The notes beneath the pieces are model-generated. The model was not told the DNA's origin. It was given only the letters and a program-made list of their open reading frames with translations, and made no database searches. A stretch of 64,000 bases of DNA from Labia minor (Eukaryota; Arthropoda; Insecta; Dermaptera; Spongiphoridae), in the NCBI GenBank assembly GCA_963082975.1, contig OY720350.1, positions 3,572,597 to 3,636,596 of the forward strand, given 5' to 3'. This document shows, piece by piece, positions 46,901-59,435 of this stretch (within the stretch, counting starts at the first letter, position 1; every line of letters begins with the position of its first letter). Position numbers and translations under genes: made by a program.

Positions 46901-47581
46901 TATAACTTTATATTGTTTGTTAATTCAGTACATCAATTTTTAATGAGATTAATATTATTGAAATAAATAAGAAATAAGTAAGTAAATAACGGTGTTTGCA
47001 ATTTTTAGTTTAAACTGTGTGTGTGAATTTGTAACTATGTTCAGAATGTTACAGACATCACATAAATACATAATATTACATACATACGAAGAAAATTATA
47101 TATATTAGATAAGTAATTTATAAATTATTATTTAACTAAGGGTGCCGAAACATAAAGAAAACAATCTCACAAAAATACGTGGTTATATCCCTGATAAATC
47201 TGATAGTAATAATAACAATAACATTCACGGAAATCTAAACCAACATATATGATATATATTGGTATATATTAAATATTAAATGAAAGAAATTATCATATTT
47301 GACACAAATTGTAGTTTCATTTCATTTCACAAATCTTTTCATAGATTAGTCTCGTCTCATTTTTGTTATATTTTCATGGAAAAAGATTGATTGAAAAAAA
47401 TATTTTATTTATCTCAACCCATATTTTTTGTATTCTTGTACAACTAATAAAAAAATTTGATGTGTTTTGTACCTTTTTGTTGAAAAGAGTATTTTTTTTA
47501 AAAAATGTGTGTCTATCAGGTATTATTATTATAATTATAAGTATATTAATTTATCTAAAATAAAAAAATAAATAAATAAAA
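46901..47581. other. AT-rich intron 1 DNA, nothing recognised
   Basis: No repeat family landmark, GC island or exon-like segment is seen. A 66-codon frame at 47363-47563 is compositional. Confidence 0.5.
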
Positions 47582-47765
47582 ATAGTGGAGCCCTCTTCTG
47601 GTCAAATAAATAAAGCATGGTAAATGGATTTATATGCAAATTTTAATAACTTTTAGAAAAGACCGAGAATTATAGTATAAGGAAAGTTTCTTTGGAATTA
47701 AAAAAGGAATCCAGTGACAAAATTTCATCCAAATCCCTGAAAACAATTACCTTGATCTTTATACG
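47582..47765. repeat. FB fold-back family, right half
   Basis: 'agtggagccctcttctggtc', 'ggaatccagtgacaaaatttc' and 'atccaaatccctgaaaacaa' match 38945-39412. Confidence 0.6.
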
Positions 47766-48278
47766 TTTAGCTAACTAGCTTCAAGGTTATATTTATATAA
47801 ATCTGTATCAGAGACAGACAGAATATTTAATAATAATAATAATAATAATAATAATATAATACAAGAAGAGGAGTGCTTATTTAGCTTTTGTTTCTAATTT
47901 CATTTTACGAATAGATTAACATAATCAGCCAGACAGTTATCTCATATAGATACATACTTAATGACATTATATATATAGATGTAAAGTATAATATATAAAA
48001 AGAATAAATGAAATTTGAATAGCATTCATATAATGCAAACGATGATCATAGATTATTATTATTAACAATTCTAGAGTATTTGCAAATTGCATTTCTCAAC
48101 TGACCCATCCCATCTTGTAGGCAACATTTACTATTGTATAGCTTCGTTGTGTGTGTATGTGTATGTGTTAAGATAATTTGAGATTTTTTAATGGATTTTT
48201 ATCTCAACAACTTTATAATCTTACCTATTCACATTTAAGTATAAAAAAAAATAAATAAAAAATAAATCAATATATTCA

Positions 48279-48998
48279 CGAGGTCTATAGAAAGAAAAGG
48301 TGAATTTTAAATTTTCAATTATTTTCTGGGTAAATACAATTATCTAATTTTTTATTTTTGTTAAGTTGGTACACATATGTTTCTCATGTGTTGACATTAT
48401 CAGCCATTTTGGATTAGTAGTTTGTTTTTGAAAACAAAAAAAGTTAGTCACGCTTCTGTTTGTTCTTCAATTTTTTATTATTTTTTTAAGCATTATGAGT
48501 TTTTGCCAACAGGTTGTACTCTTATTGAGGAATAGTAGAAAAAGTTATGCAATGTTTGCGTGAAGCAATACTGTTCAAACGATCCGAATTATGGGAAAAC
48601 AAATCATGGATTCTGCATTACGATAATGCACCCAGCTCACACACATTGCTTGTTCGTGATTTTTTGACCAATAACAACACCGTAATCATCCCTCAATCAC
48701 CGTATTCACCAGATTTGGCTCCCTGCGACTTTTTCCTATTCCCAAAACTGAAGAGACCAATGAAAGGAAAGTGTTTTGCCACAATGGATGAGATGAAGTC
48801 GTAATCGAAGAATGAGCTGATGGCCATACCGAAAGGTGCATTTCAGAACTGCTTCGACGATTGGAAGAAGTGCTGGCATAAGTGCATTATATCTGAGGGG
48901 AATTACTTTGAAGGGGACAAAATGAATATGGATGAATAAATAAATACTTTTCGAAATAAATAATTCAAAATAAACAGTTACTTTTGAACATACATCGT
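48279..48998 (+). mobile_element. mariner-type element, second degenerate copy
   Basis: Left end acgaggtctatagaaag and right end, read inward, acgatgtatgttcaaaag match the ends of 17673-18539. A frame at 48547-48804 reads SELWENKSWILHYDNAPSSH, SPYSPDLAPCDFFLFPKLKR and PMKGKCFATMDEMKS before a stop. It then continues past the stop as a KNELMAIPKGAFQNCFDDWK-like sequence. Contains the second catalytic Asp and the PYSPDLAPCD block. Less degraded than the first copy, but lacks the N-terminal half. Confidence 0.88.
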
Positions 48999-49429
48999 AT
49001 ATAAATAAAAAAATCAAAGAAAAGAAAATTTTCTTTTATCTTTATCTAAATTATTTTTTCATTAATAATTTTTTTTAATTTAATATAAAACAAAAATATA
49101 ATAAATTATTTAAAATTATATACCCTATTTATATTTATAAATTAATAATAAAAAAAAGAAACAACAGATATACAGAATGGAGAGATATTTTGAGAAATCT
49201 AAAATGAAAATATATCTTATATTATTATATTAGCAAAAAATGTATATATATTTGTATGTTAAGAAGTTTTGAAATATTAAACAGCTCGAAGAATTTTTTT
49301 GAAATTCGACGATAGATAATATTTATAAAAAAAAATCGATTTGTATTGTTTTTAGCATTGGGAAAAATCATCTTTATTAGTTTTTTCTTAATTTAAAATA
49401 GGAATTTTAATAATAATAAAAATGGCGCC

Positions 49430-50007
49430 GGGTAACTCCGAACACCGCTTCCTTAAATACAAAATATTATAAATAAAATAGAATTAAAAATAATAAAAAT
49501 AAAGTAAAATTATTAAATAATATTTATTAAATCAGCGCATGTTTGGCTCTTTGTTCATGGCACCACGTCACGTGTTGGCGCGTGAGATTTGCAGTGTTAA
49601 AAAATTAATTCTGGTACTTTCAGCGATTCAATCAAGCTGAAATTCTATATATAGCAGTTTTATACAATTTTAATCATATGAGAAACTATCAAACCTATAT
49701 CTTTATTTTTACGGTCACTTTAGAGGCAAAAAAAAAATCAAAAGGTTGTAGGTAATGACCCTCTTCCGGTTGAGCTACATTTCTCAAAACTTGAAAGAAG
49801 ACTATGAATTTTGAATAATGCCCATGTACCAAATTTTATGATTCTAGCTCAAACCGTTTTTGCTTAATCTTGCTTACATACATACACACACATACATACA
49901 CACGCAGAGAGAGAGAGAGAGAGAGAGAGACATTTTTCTGAACTTGAATTAAAATGATTCAGGAACCTTCAAAACGTATAAAAACATCAAAATCTCGACA
50001 GAGATAG
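49430..50007 (-). mobile_element. DINE-like element, 3' end lost
   Basis: From about 49525 it follows the family in reverse (CACCACGTCACGTGTTGGCG, CCTCTTCCGGTTGAGC) to CGACAGAGATAGTA at 50007. It has CACACA and a long (GA)n at 49905-49930. The terminal stem-loop end is absent; family H-like sequence precedes it. Confidence 0.65.
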
Positions 50008-50620
50008 TATAAAAAGGTACATATAAATCTAAATAAGTAAAAATAATGTAGCTATACCTAAATTAAATATCTCTATTTGCTTCATTATTTTATTTTATTT
50101 TATAAATAAATTAAAAAAAAATTGAATATGTAATAATTTAATTGGATTAAATGCAATATCTACAACATTTTAAATGTTTTCAATTACACAATATATTAGG
50201 TATTTTTTTTTTCATTTTATTTTATTTGATCTGATTCAAAATTTATAATAAATTATAGAAATCAATCTAAAATAATAGAAATATATACATGTTTTAATTT
50301 CGATGAATAAAGCAAAATTTAAGACAATAGTATAGTAAATGAAATAATTTCAATCATTTAGAGAAAATTAAAAAAAAAATGTAGACTTAGGTGAAATAAA
50401 TAAATTATATATACCTGCATATATATATAATATATATACATGGTGATTCTTGTTTTTATTTAATAAATTTCTTAGGAAATATTTAAAATATAAAAAAAAA
50501 GATTGATTAGCATTTCTTTTTTTTTATTGTGTTTCAAATTTTATTTTTTCCATATGAATTTGAACCTGGCCAATTCTTAATAAGATAAGATTTGGAATAG
50601 AAATATAATTTTGATAATTA
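50008..50620. other. AT-rich intron 1 DNA, nothing recognised
   Basis: Low-complexity AT sequence without recognised landmarks. Confidence 0.5.
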
Positions 50621-50628
50621 AAAAAAAC

Positions 50629-50882
50629 AAACCTCTACGCAAGGAAAAAGCCTATCAAGTCGGTTCTATCAATGAGGTGTCCTATGATCAGTAGAACAGG
50701 TCTTCTCCACCTTTACCCGGAGGCGCTATCAAGTAGCTTTTCCCCAATGTTGTTCCCGGAGGCTGGGTTGATAACGTCCCATAGACCTCAGCTAGGGAAA
50801 TTATTCTCTTGTCAGGCCCGGGACTTGAACCCGGGACCATGTGAATGTGAGGCAGGTTCGCTACCCACACACCCAATGGCGC
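50629..50882 (-). mobile_element. tRNA-derived SINE, copy 7
   Basis: Reverse copy with small deletions ('acgtacaaagtcag' region and 'gatcaagaaaatcaag' missing) and an intact CCCGGGTTCAAGTCCCGGG B-box stem. Confidence 0.85.
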
Positions 50883-50993
50883 ATTATTTTGATAATTATA
50901 TAATATAATTATATTTATATTTAGCAATTATGTTGGTTTTCATACAAAATCGATATATATATAAATTAAAAATTTTGTCTAATGAAATATTGT

Positions 50994-51017
50994 GTGTGTG
51001 TGTGTGTGTGTGTGTGT
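50994..51017 (+). repeat. (GT)n microsatellite
   Basis: About 12 GT units. Confidence 0.85.
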
Positions 51018-51284
51018 TTTTATTTAGTTTTTCTTTTACTTCTAAATAAATTAAGAAATTCAAAGAGAAAAATTAATGTTTGAAGAATTTTTATTTGTTG
51101 TGCATGTCTAAAAATATGAAAAATACCCACATCAGAATATTTTTAAATTATAATCTAGTATAAAAAATATATCTAGTAATCTAGATCTGTGTATATCTAG
51201 CAAGTATATCAATTTGTAAATAAAATAAATAAATAAATATTAAATATATTAATTTATTAAATATTAATATATATATATAAAATA

Positions 51285-51445
51285 TATAAAACAATTATTT
51301 TGCCGGTTTTATTATATGGTTGTGAGGCATGGTCTATGACGAGAGTAGATTTAAAGTATTTGAGAATAGGATTCTGCAAAGCATTTATCGGCCAAACAAA
51401 GATGAGGCAATCGACGGATCACCTGGTGACGATTCAAATAGCCTT
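51285..51445 (+). pseudogene. Non-LTR retrotransposon fragment
   Basis: The frame ILPVLLYGCEAWSMTRVDLK is the conserved LINE 'PVLLYGCEAW' block that follows the reverse transcriptase. A nearby frame gives RNRILQSIYRPNKDEA. Frameshifted. Confidence 0.7.
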
Positions 51446-52043
51446 TAAATATTTGAGAGGTATTTGAGTCCAACCAGTAAACTGCTAAACATGGATTTCT
51501 AATTATTTAGGTAGGAATTCTTAAGTTAAAAGATTAAGCTAATCTCTTTTTAAAAAAGATTGCTGGCGACCGTGAATTACCAGCCTTTGTATTAATTAAA
51601 AAATAATTAATGCAAGTAGGGGATTTGTTTTATGTGCTTTAACATCATTTCTTTTATAAAATAGATCCAACTAGTTGAGTGAATTTAAAAGTTTTTCCCT
51701 CAATGAAAGAAGTAAAGTAAGTATAATATAATAGGGGATTAGAGATATGAAAAAATGTAACCAATTATAGAAATTAAATAAAAAAAAAAATAAATAAATT
51801 AAATTTTACAAGTTGTATTTATTCCCTTTTGGAATTGATGTATTGGTCTGATGATGATAAAATCTACAAATGAATCAAGTTTAATGATACGAATTGTAGT
51901 TGTTGATCAATCAACAAAAATTACTAATGAGAATGGTTGCAATATTATTAATGTCTAATTTCATTTCTTCGATTTATCAGAGGAGAAGAAAAAATATTTA
52001 TTCATTATTTTCATCTTTTTTTTTTATATATACTTACACTTAC

Positions 52044-52047
<4 letters not shown>

Positions 52048-52088
<41 letters not shown>
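52048..52088. repeat. (AT)n microsatellite
   Basis: About 20 AT units; inflates a plus-strand ORF with Tyr-Ile repeats. Confidence 0.9.
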
Positions 52089-52091
<3 letters not shown>

Positions 52092-52299
52092 ACTGACTAT
52101 CTATATTTGCGCAAAGTCTATAAACTAATCTATCTATTAAAAAGAGAGTTCTATCACCTACTCCTCCTAAACGACTTATGCGATTTGGGCCATTCCAATG
52201 CCATTCGATAGCCCTCGGGCTAATCTATTAATAGCCTGAAATTCATTGGAAAATAAGAAATACTTTTTGAGAAAAGTGAAAAAATAATTTTTTTTTCTT

Positions 52300-52450
52300 A
52301 CTTTTTATTATTTTTGACGTCATTTGTGACGTCACATCCAGTGCCTCTTATAGCTTCTTTAAATACAAAATATTATAAATAAAATAGAATTAAAAAATTT
52401 TTATAATAAAATTACGAAATATATATTTTATGTTATATCCACAGGCCATA
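52300..52450. repeat. Repeat segment with two TGACGTCA octamers
   Basis: TGACGTCA at 52315-52322 and 52327-52334, then 'tttaaatacaaaatattataaataaaatagaatt', which is also found at 49452-49486. Probably part of a family H-like element. Confidence 0.45.
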
Positions 52451-52664
52451 CTTTTCTATCTTTCAATAAATTAAGTGCAGTACGTTTAAGAATTGTATGT
52501 TTTATGACTATTTTTTTTTTAATTTATGTTTTTTTATATTATTTGAAATTGTTTTATTTATTTTATCGTTTATTTATTCTAAATAATAATCTTAATGTCT
52601 CTTATTGCTTATAATATTTTTCAATTTTTACGTGTGAGGGCTATCACACTGCTCCGCTAATATA

Positions 52665-52835
52665 TAATTAATTTACTGATTAAATTAAAATATATTTTAA
52701 ATAAGAACACAATAAAAAATGAATGTTTTATGTAATATACCTATTGAAACAAAATGGATGAAAACCTTTTACTACTTTCAAACAAATATAATGTGCCACT
52801 CGGGGGTACAGGGGGCGGAGCAACTAGTTATTATT
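52665..52835 (+). repeat. Interspersed repeat family G
   Basis: 'tttactgattaaattaaaatatatt' to CTCGGGGGTACAGGGGGCGG. It is the inverted relative of 32155-32385. Confidence 0.6.
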
Positions 52836-53004
52836 TATTAAATACCAATTAATGATTTTTTTTTTTTTTAATTTAGTCATAATAATAATTTGTTTTCCAA
52901 GGGAAACTTTTTATATGAATTAATTTTACAGTTACGTAGTTTTTATTAAATTTTTATTTGTTATGTATCATTGTACTACCATGTAATGTTATTGTTAGTT
53001 AAAG

Positions 53005-53170
53005 TGTATAGGAGAGAATAACCGGCGGGCATTTCGATCCAATTTGCTATGGCAGGTGGCAGCCAGAGTGTAATCGGCGCCGACAGTGGAGAGTATCACT
53101 CCACTCGGATCGAATGAACTATGATGGGCATCAATGTCAACTTGAAGATATCGTTACAAATTGAGGAAAA
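53005..53170. promoter_or_regulatory. Intron 1 compact complex block, candidate conserved element
   Basis: A sharply bounded GC-richer segment (ACCGGCGGGCATTTCGATCC near 53021, AATCGGCGCCGACAGTGGAG near 53072). It contains the inverted pair CGATCCAA and TCGGATCG and the palindrome CGGCGCCG. No coding frame. Confidence 0.35.
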
Positions 53171-53234
53171 AAAATTAGACATTACCTCCTCCTCCTCCCA
53201 ATGATAACAGGCCCTTGCTTATTTCATTTACTCC

Positions 53235-53268
<34 letters not shown>

Positions 53269-54277
53269 GACACACCTTTATACGAGTATATATATATATA
53301 TTCAATTATTATTTGTTTCTTATGTATTTCTAGGTACATAGATAACAAAGAATCTTAGATAAATATAAATTTAATCAACTGCAAAATATATTTATATACA
53401 TATAACACTGTTAACCTAAAAATAAATAAATAATCAAAACTTAGTTATATCACTTAAAATATTATTATTTGTAACGGACAAAACTTATTTAATTTATTTA
53501 TTTTTAAGATAAAATGTTATTTTTAAATTTGGGTAATTCTTCCGCTGGGTTTGGCTTTCGTGATTTTATTATAAATTTATACCTATATATATATATATAT
53601 ATATATTTTCATCAGTGATGTATTGGTAAAATAAGAAGTAAGGGAACGCATAGTGGGAGCAAAAAAAGTCCTATTTTCAGCAAACTATTTTTTTCCATAT
53701 AAGTTTTTATTTTTTCTTATTCTTAGTATACAAAATATTAACGAACACAAAAATAGAAATTATAAAAGTAGATTTAAATGGGAGTTGTCGGTACATGAAA
53801 AAGTACTGGAAGCATTCCGGTTCTGAAAAAAGGTAAGGGAACGTCGTTCACTGTGTCCCCCTCCCAATACACCATCAATATCTTAATTACTACTATTCAA
53901 CTTATAAAATTGGCTCGCAAAGTGTGTCTTTAATTTTTATCCAACTATTATAAATTTACACTCAACGTGGAATATAAATTATTAATCAACTATATTATAA
54001 AATAATATAATTATGGATTATATTGTATTTGAAATAAAACTATTTCTATGTATTAGGGAAGAAAATTTGTTATAAAAATTCATTGGATAATGTATAATGT
54101 ATATATACATGTATATATATATATATATATTTCTTAATGCACAAAAGTACTAATAAATATTCAATATCAATGAGATATTTTGAAAAAATAAAAAAATTAA
54201 AAAAACAAAACAAAACAAAACAAAACTAATAGGTATATAAATAAGAATATATATATATATATATATTTTGAAAAGAT
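53171..54277. other. AT-rich intron 1 DNA with microsatellites
   Basis: (CT)n/(CA)n at 53231-53268 and (AT)n near 53588 and 54113. Otherwise no landmark is seen. Confidence 0.45.
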
Positions 54278-54563
54278 GGCGCCATTGGGTGTGTGGGTAG
54301 CGAACCTGCCTCATATTCACATGGTCCCGGGTTCAAGTCCCGGGCCTGGCAAGGGAATTTCCCTAGCTGGGGTCTATGGGACGGAGTCAACCCAGCCTCC
54401 GGGAACAACCTTGGGGAAAAGCTACTTGATAGCGCCTCCGATCAAGAAAATCAAGGTAAAGGTGGAGAGGTCCCGTTCTACGGATCATAGGACACCTCAT
54501 TGATAGAACCGGCTTGATAGACATTGTCCTTGCGTAGGACGTACAAAGTCAGAGTTTTTTTTT
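54278..54563 (+). mobile_element. tRNA-derived SINE, copy 8, full length
   Basis: Intact head, B box, body and T tail. Flanking 'atattttgaaaa' (left) and 'atattgaaaaat' (right) may be an imperfect target duplication. The two plus-strand open frames and the minus frame are shadows. Confidence 0.9.
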
Positions 54564-55064
54564 ATATATTGAAAAATAATATAATAAGTAATAGAAATTT
54601 TCTCTCCATTTTCTTTCCTTCATTCTTTCTTTTTCATTGTGAATAAATGAACATTTTCATATTTAAAGTAGAATAGGGATTCTTTTAAAAGATGTTTGGT
54701 TACAAGATGGATGAATAGATGTAGATGTGGGTGAATGAAGGAGAAGGGTGGGGGTGGGGGTGGGGGGAAACGAGAAGATTGGTGTGTAGAGTTCATTCAT
54801 TTAATTAAATTGAATTCTGAGAAAGTTGCTCATGAATTTGATGAAATTTGCCGATTAATTAACCGAAAGCTTCTCTTTCATCTTCTCTCTCTCATTCTTG
54901 ATTCATTTGGCTTTATATATTGTCTATAATAGAATTTTAATGTAATTTATTAGATTACTTATTTTATTTTCAAATATATATATTATAAGTCTTTTAATCA
55001 TTATTTATTATTATAGCAAGAAATAATTTCCAATGAAATGAAATGAAAATGGATTAAATAATTA

Positions 55065-55098
<34 letters not shown>

Positions 55099-55204
55099 TA
55101 TTTTGATTAGAATTATAAAAATATTAAATTCAAATATATAATAATATAATAATAATTTATATATATATAAATGCAAGTGCATGAAATTATTCAAAGTGTA
55201 AATA

Positions 55205-55345
55205 CATATTTATATTTATAAGGGAATTTTGTAATTAAAACCACATATTGATATTTTTTATTGTAAATTTATTCAAAAAAATACACAATATTATTTTTTG
55301 TATTCCCTTATAAATAAAAACAACCACCAAAGCTTTATTAATTTA
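55205..55345. mobile_element. Penelope-like tail fragments in inverted order
   Basis: 'aagggaattttgtaatt' and 'accacatattgatatt' (minus tail) are followed by 'gtattcccttataaataaaaac' and 'accaccaaagcttt' (plus tail). They face each other over about 60 bp, as at 41086-41180. Confidence 0.5.
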
Positions 55346-56703
55346 ACATATTTATATATTATTATATCAATATTACAATTTTATTATTTTTTTATTTATT
55401 ATATAATTTCTTAACATTTAATATATAAATAATTATGTAAATATAAATATACTTAAGTATTTATTAATTGATTTAAATTTTTGAATAGAATCTTTTTCTT
55501 ATTTTTATATCTAACAAATATACAATATATTGAAGGCATTTGATAAAATTTAAAAAATAAATTCTAATTGTAGTATTACATTTTTTTAATTTTAAAATGA
55601 AAATATTACTTTTACATAAGTTAAGTTTTGAGAACCTACCAACCTATATTATATAAATAATTATTATATTATTATATTTCAAGTAGTTTATCTAATATTT
55701 TTATAATTCTAATCAAAATAATGTTAAGATACAAATTAATAAAATGACTATAATTATTAATTTAAGCATTGGTTATTATTATTATTATTATTATTATAGT
55801 AATATTCATATTATATTCAATACTTATAAAATTGAATTGTTTTTCTATATATAAATAAATATATAATTTATAAATTTGATAAGAATATATACATTATAAG
55901 AGTAATTTCCATGATAATCATAACAATTCTTTTATACAATGTAATCTCATCAATAAAATATAATAATAATTTTATTTAAATATTATTAATATATATTTTA
56001 TTACTTTTCAAACCAAAAACAAAAAAATTTTCAAAGTTTTTTGATAATATGAGTATTGTAATCCCCATTCACTAGCGGTATACATTTTTTTACAAATGTC
56101 CACGTTTCAAGTCAATCGGATAAGAAAAAAGTGATTTTCCCGTTAATGTACGTTTATCTGGTGTATGTCTGTGTGGGTAGGTGTGAATAAAATTCCGGTC
56201 CAATTGTAAAATTGATCATATAGAAATTTTATATACTTATAAGATTTTTTTCGCTTAAAACACATTCATAAATAAGCAAATAAATAAATATGAAAAAAGA
56301 AAAACAACCATATTTTGTAAACTATAAAAAATACACAAAATTTTATATGGAACAATTTATAGACGACTTTATTCTACCAATTTCATCTCATATATGAAAA
56401 ATTGTGTCAAATTTTAAATAATCAAGATAAATAGAATTAAAAAAATAAAAAAAAGCCGTATTTCTTAAAATATCAAGAATATATAAAAACAAATTCTTTG
56501 AAACAATTTAAATAAAATTTTATTCTACACATTTTCTCTGAAATCTGTATATGAACAATTTTGTCAGAATTTAAATTACAAAGAAAATGTGAGAGATTTG
56601 CTTTTTAATTATTTAATAACATTAAAAAGACAACGTTTCAATTATATATTATTAATATTATGAAAATTTAAATGAAAAAATCTTTTTTATTATTCCTTTT
56701 AAA

Positions 56704-56711
<8 letters not shown>
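55346..56711. other. AT-rich intron 1 DNA
   Basis: Mostly low-complexity. 56040-56215 holds a more complex piece (TCACTAGCGGTATACA, 'cacgtttcaagtcaatcgga') of the kind seen at transposon 3' ends. No gene. Confidence 0.45.
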
Positions 56712-56734
<23 letters not shown>

Positions 56735-57195
56735 AATTTGTCCTCTTACATATGCTAATTACAATTTTGTTGTTTTAATATTATTTTTAATCTTTTCATC
56801 TTTTGGAATTGAATTAAAAAAATGCATATAAATAATCAAAAATTCAAAATTTTAAATTTGAATTTAAAATTTTAGTAAATTTTAATAAAATAATCATAAT
56901 ACTAATGATACTAATATTTTATTAATTTAATAATAAAAAAAAAATATAATTATAATAAATTTCTAGAAAAATTTCTAGATTATTAATTTATATATTAAAT
57001 CTAGAAAAAAAATATAAAAATACATAAGAAATACTAAAATTATAAATTCAAATTTAAAATTTTGAATTTTTGTTTATTTATATGCATTTTATTAATTCAA
57101 TTCCTAAAGATAAAAAGATTAAAAATAATACTAATACAAACAAATTGTAATTAGCACATGTTGTTGGACAAATTGTTAATAATAATAATAATAAT
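56712..57195. mobile_element. Long-TIR MITE next to SHOX exon 1
   Basis: Inverted arms of about 150-160 bp, 56712-56875 and 57046-57195: ATT/AAT repeats, 'aacaatttgtcc', 'tgctaattacaattt', 'ggaattgaatt' and 'atgcatataaataa' in mirrored order. It ends about 160 bp from the exon 1 donor. Non-coding; extends the apparent exon 1 ORF with repeat codons. Confidence 0.7.
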
Positions 57196-57353
57196 AATTC
57201 CAACTACTACTACTACTACTACTAAAAATAATGGGTATGGATGAATAAATAAATAAATAAATCGATCAATAATTAAAGCAATGAAATGGAAGATGTTTTG
57301 GATATGAAAAAAGAAAAAGTGGCGTCGGTTTGTTCCAATTGTTTGCCGCTTAC

Positions 57354-57642
57354 CATGTTTCGCTTCCGCTTCTTCTAATTTAGCAAGAAGAAAACTGGCG
57401 GCTGTCGGTTTTGGTCCGCCAGTACAGGCATCCGTGTTGGGTGAACCGTTTCCACCTTCACCGGGACACGAACTCGAGTCATCGGGGTCAAGAATAGGCG
57501 AGGTAGAAGTGCTGCTAACCGCGGGACTATGCGTCCAAGAGGGCCGATGAGGCGAGGGAGTTGTTGTCGTCGTCGTCGTCGTCGAATCTGTCATCGTCCT
57601 CCTATCAAACGATTTCGTGACAAACTGAGTCAATTGCTCCAT
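57354..57642 (-). CDS. SHOX: SHOX exon 1: start codon and N-terminal region
   Basis: This exon encodes residues 1-96 plus the first base of codon 97. It opens with MEQLTQFVTKSFD, which closely resembles the conserved vertebrate SHOX start (MEELTAFVSKSFD, from memory); that match identifies the exon although it has no folded domain. The start is well fixed because an in-frame TGA lies two codons upstream (TGA ATT ATG). An eight-threonine run encoded largely by ACG codons follows, then a Ser/Pro/Asp-rich stretch and a short charged end (LAKLEEAEAKH). The donor is AAACATG|GTAAGC at 57353/57354. Reading on past it gives unrelated residues and a run of hydrophobic and Asn codons from intronic repeats, so the longer open frame down to 57151 is not real coding sequence. 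Confidence 0.9.
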
Positions 57643-58020
57643 AATTCACATGTCACCCACCACATAATACTAGACGAGGCTGTAGTTGAGCGGTAGTTCG
57701 GATGACTACTCGAGTAAGCGTTGGAGCATCGACCACCAAGCGCCGCCAACTGCTCCCAAAAAGGGACACGTGCCTGGGAAAGCACACCGCAACCAAACAA
57801 GCCACGCCCACCAATCAAGGCGGAGTCCAAATGAAAATGGTGAGGAGGAGGGGGAAACTTCCTCCCCACCATTTCAACTCAACCCGAATAACCACGCCCC
57901 CATCGAATGCGCGCATAATGAACGAACGACTCGAGACTACTCGGCATGGAGAAGGGTGGAGGAAGGGTGGAGGTTTTTAATTTCATTCCGACGCGTACCC
58001 CTACGCCCTACGCCATTTTA
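57643..58020 (-). promoter_or_regulatory. Probable SHOX 5' UTR and proximal promoter
   Basis: This stretch directly upstream of the SHOX start is much richer in G+C and CpG than the flanks, as expected for the 5' end of a developmental regulator. I see no convincing TATA box in the first 120 bp and cannot place a transcription start. Open plus-strand frames of 92 and 111 codons here reflect the base composition and have no recognisable domain. Confidence 0.4.
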
Positions 58021-58400
58021 GCATTTTAAATTTGTAAAATGATCATGGGAAGAGGGGGTGGGGGTGGGAGTGGGGGGAGCTTAGGTGGCTCACACACGGC
58101 TTTAATTTGAAACAAATTTTGATGGCACTTTCCATTTTCTCATCAATTGAGAGAGAGAGAGAGAGAGAGAAACGAGACGAAGGAAAGGAAGAGAGAGGGG
58201 GGAGGGGGAGTGAGAAAGAGAAAAAAAAATGTTCTAACGCCACGACGATGTACGTAACTAAACACCATGAATGAATCATGCATGCATAGATTGAAATTTT
58301 ACAAAAATAATCCAACAAATCATTATATATAAAATGGATTGTGTGTAGATATGATAGAGAGAGAGAGAGAGAGAGAGAATATATAATATTAATAATTAAT
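58021..58400. other. Purine-rich low-complexity DNA upstream of SHOX
   Basis: GGGGGT-type runs near 58053-58080 are followed by (GA)n at 58149-58171, GGAGGGGG runs near 58198 and a second (GA)n at about 58355-58379. On the SHOX strand this reads as polypyrimidine DNA. It could be a GAGA-type promoter element or plain microsatellite. Confidence 0.45.
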
Positions 58401-58416
58401 TAATAATTAAAATTAA

Positions 58417-58708
58417 GGCGCCATTGGGTGTGCGGGTAGCGAACCTGCCTCACATTCACATGGTCCCGGGTTCAAGTCCCGGGCTTGGCAAGGGAATAAT
58501 TTCCCTAGCTGAGGTCTATGGGACGGAGTCAACCCAGCCTCCGGGAACAACCTTGGGGAAAAGCTACTTGATAGCGCCTCCGATCTAGAAAATCAAGGTA
58601 AAGGTGGAGAGGACCCGTTCTACTGATCATAGGACACCTCATTGATATAACCGACTTGATAGGCGTTGTCCTTGCGTAGGACGTACAAAAGTCAGAGGTT
58701 TTTTTTTT
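58417..58708 (+). mobile_element. tRNA-derived SINE, copy 9, full length with target duplication
   Basis: Complete copy. TAATAATTAAAAT occurs before (58401-58413) and directly after (58708-58720), a 13-bp target duplication that fixes both ends. Confidence 0.92.
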
Positions 58709-58720
58709 AATAATTAAAAT

Positions 58721-59435
58721 AATAGCAATAAAAAAAATTAAGTATAACTTAAATAAGTTATTATCTACGTATGAGTATAAGTATCATTTAAAAAAAAATA
58801 TATTATTTCTTCTTTTCTATATATACTTAAATAAAAAGTTTTTGTCTGTACATTGCTCAGAATTTAAATTTTTTTTTGCATATTTTCGCGTTTCATTACC
58901 TCTACAATCCATAAGTAATTTTAGAAATTTTCATATCTATCTGTCTGTCCGTCTGTCCGGAAAATAAAGATGTTATAGACTCAAAATTGGCTGTACCTAT
59001 TTCTATGAAATTCCATCACAATATTCTTATATACCTCAATTTAAACATAAGCTATAAATTTTATTAATATTTAATCAATAACAGCAGATATTAATTTTTT
59101 AAAGTTTATTTAATGCTCCTTGTTGTTCATTCAAGAGCCTCGCGTGGCTTACTGAAACAAATCGATTCATTTTATATATACATTATGAATATATAATAAA
59201 TAATTCTAGCAATTCCCAAACAAAGAATTAATATAATATTTAATTATTTATTTTAAATTCTTATATTCAAATATCATTTCAATTATTTATTTAATTTATT
59301 CTAAAAGTTCTCATTTTTAATTAATTTAATAAAATATTTAGCTCATATCGTATTTTTATCTTAAATTATTTTTTATTTATTCTTTCTGTATTTTTGAATG
59401 AATATTTCTTCTTCTAAATTATTTTAATTTTAATT
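58721..59435. other. AT-rich upstream DNA, repeat-like
   Basis: Contains 'agtttttgtctgtacattgctcagaattt' near 58840, which recurs at 61807-61838, and 'taattctagcaattc' near 59201, which recurs at 61930-61950. So 58830-59600 and 61800-62290 are two copies of one larger repeat. Confidence 0.5.

Noticed and set aside
57686-58021. Plus-strand frames of 92 and 111 codons upstream of SHOX exon 1
   Set aside because: They overlap each other in different frames in GC-rich 5' sequence and show no domain or splice context.
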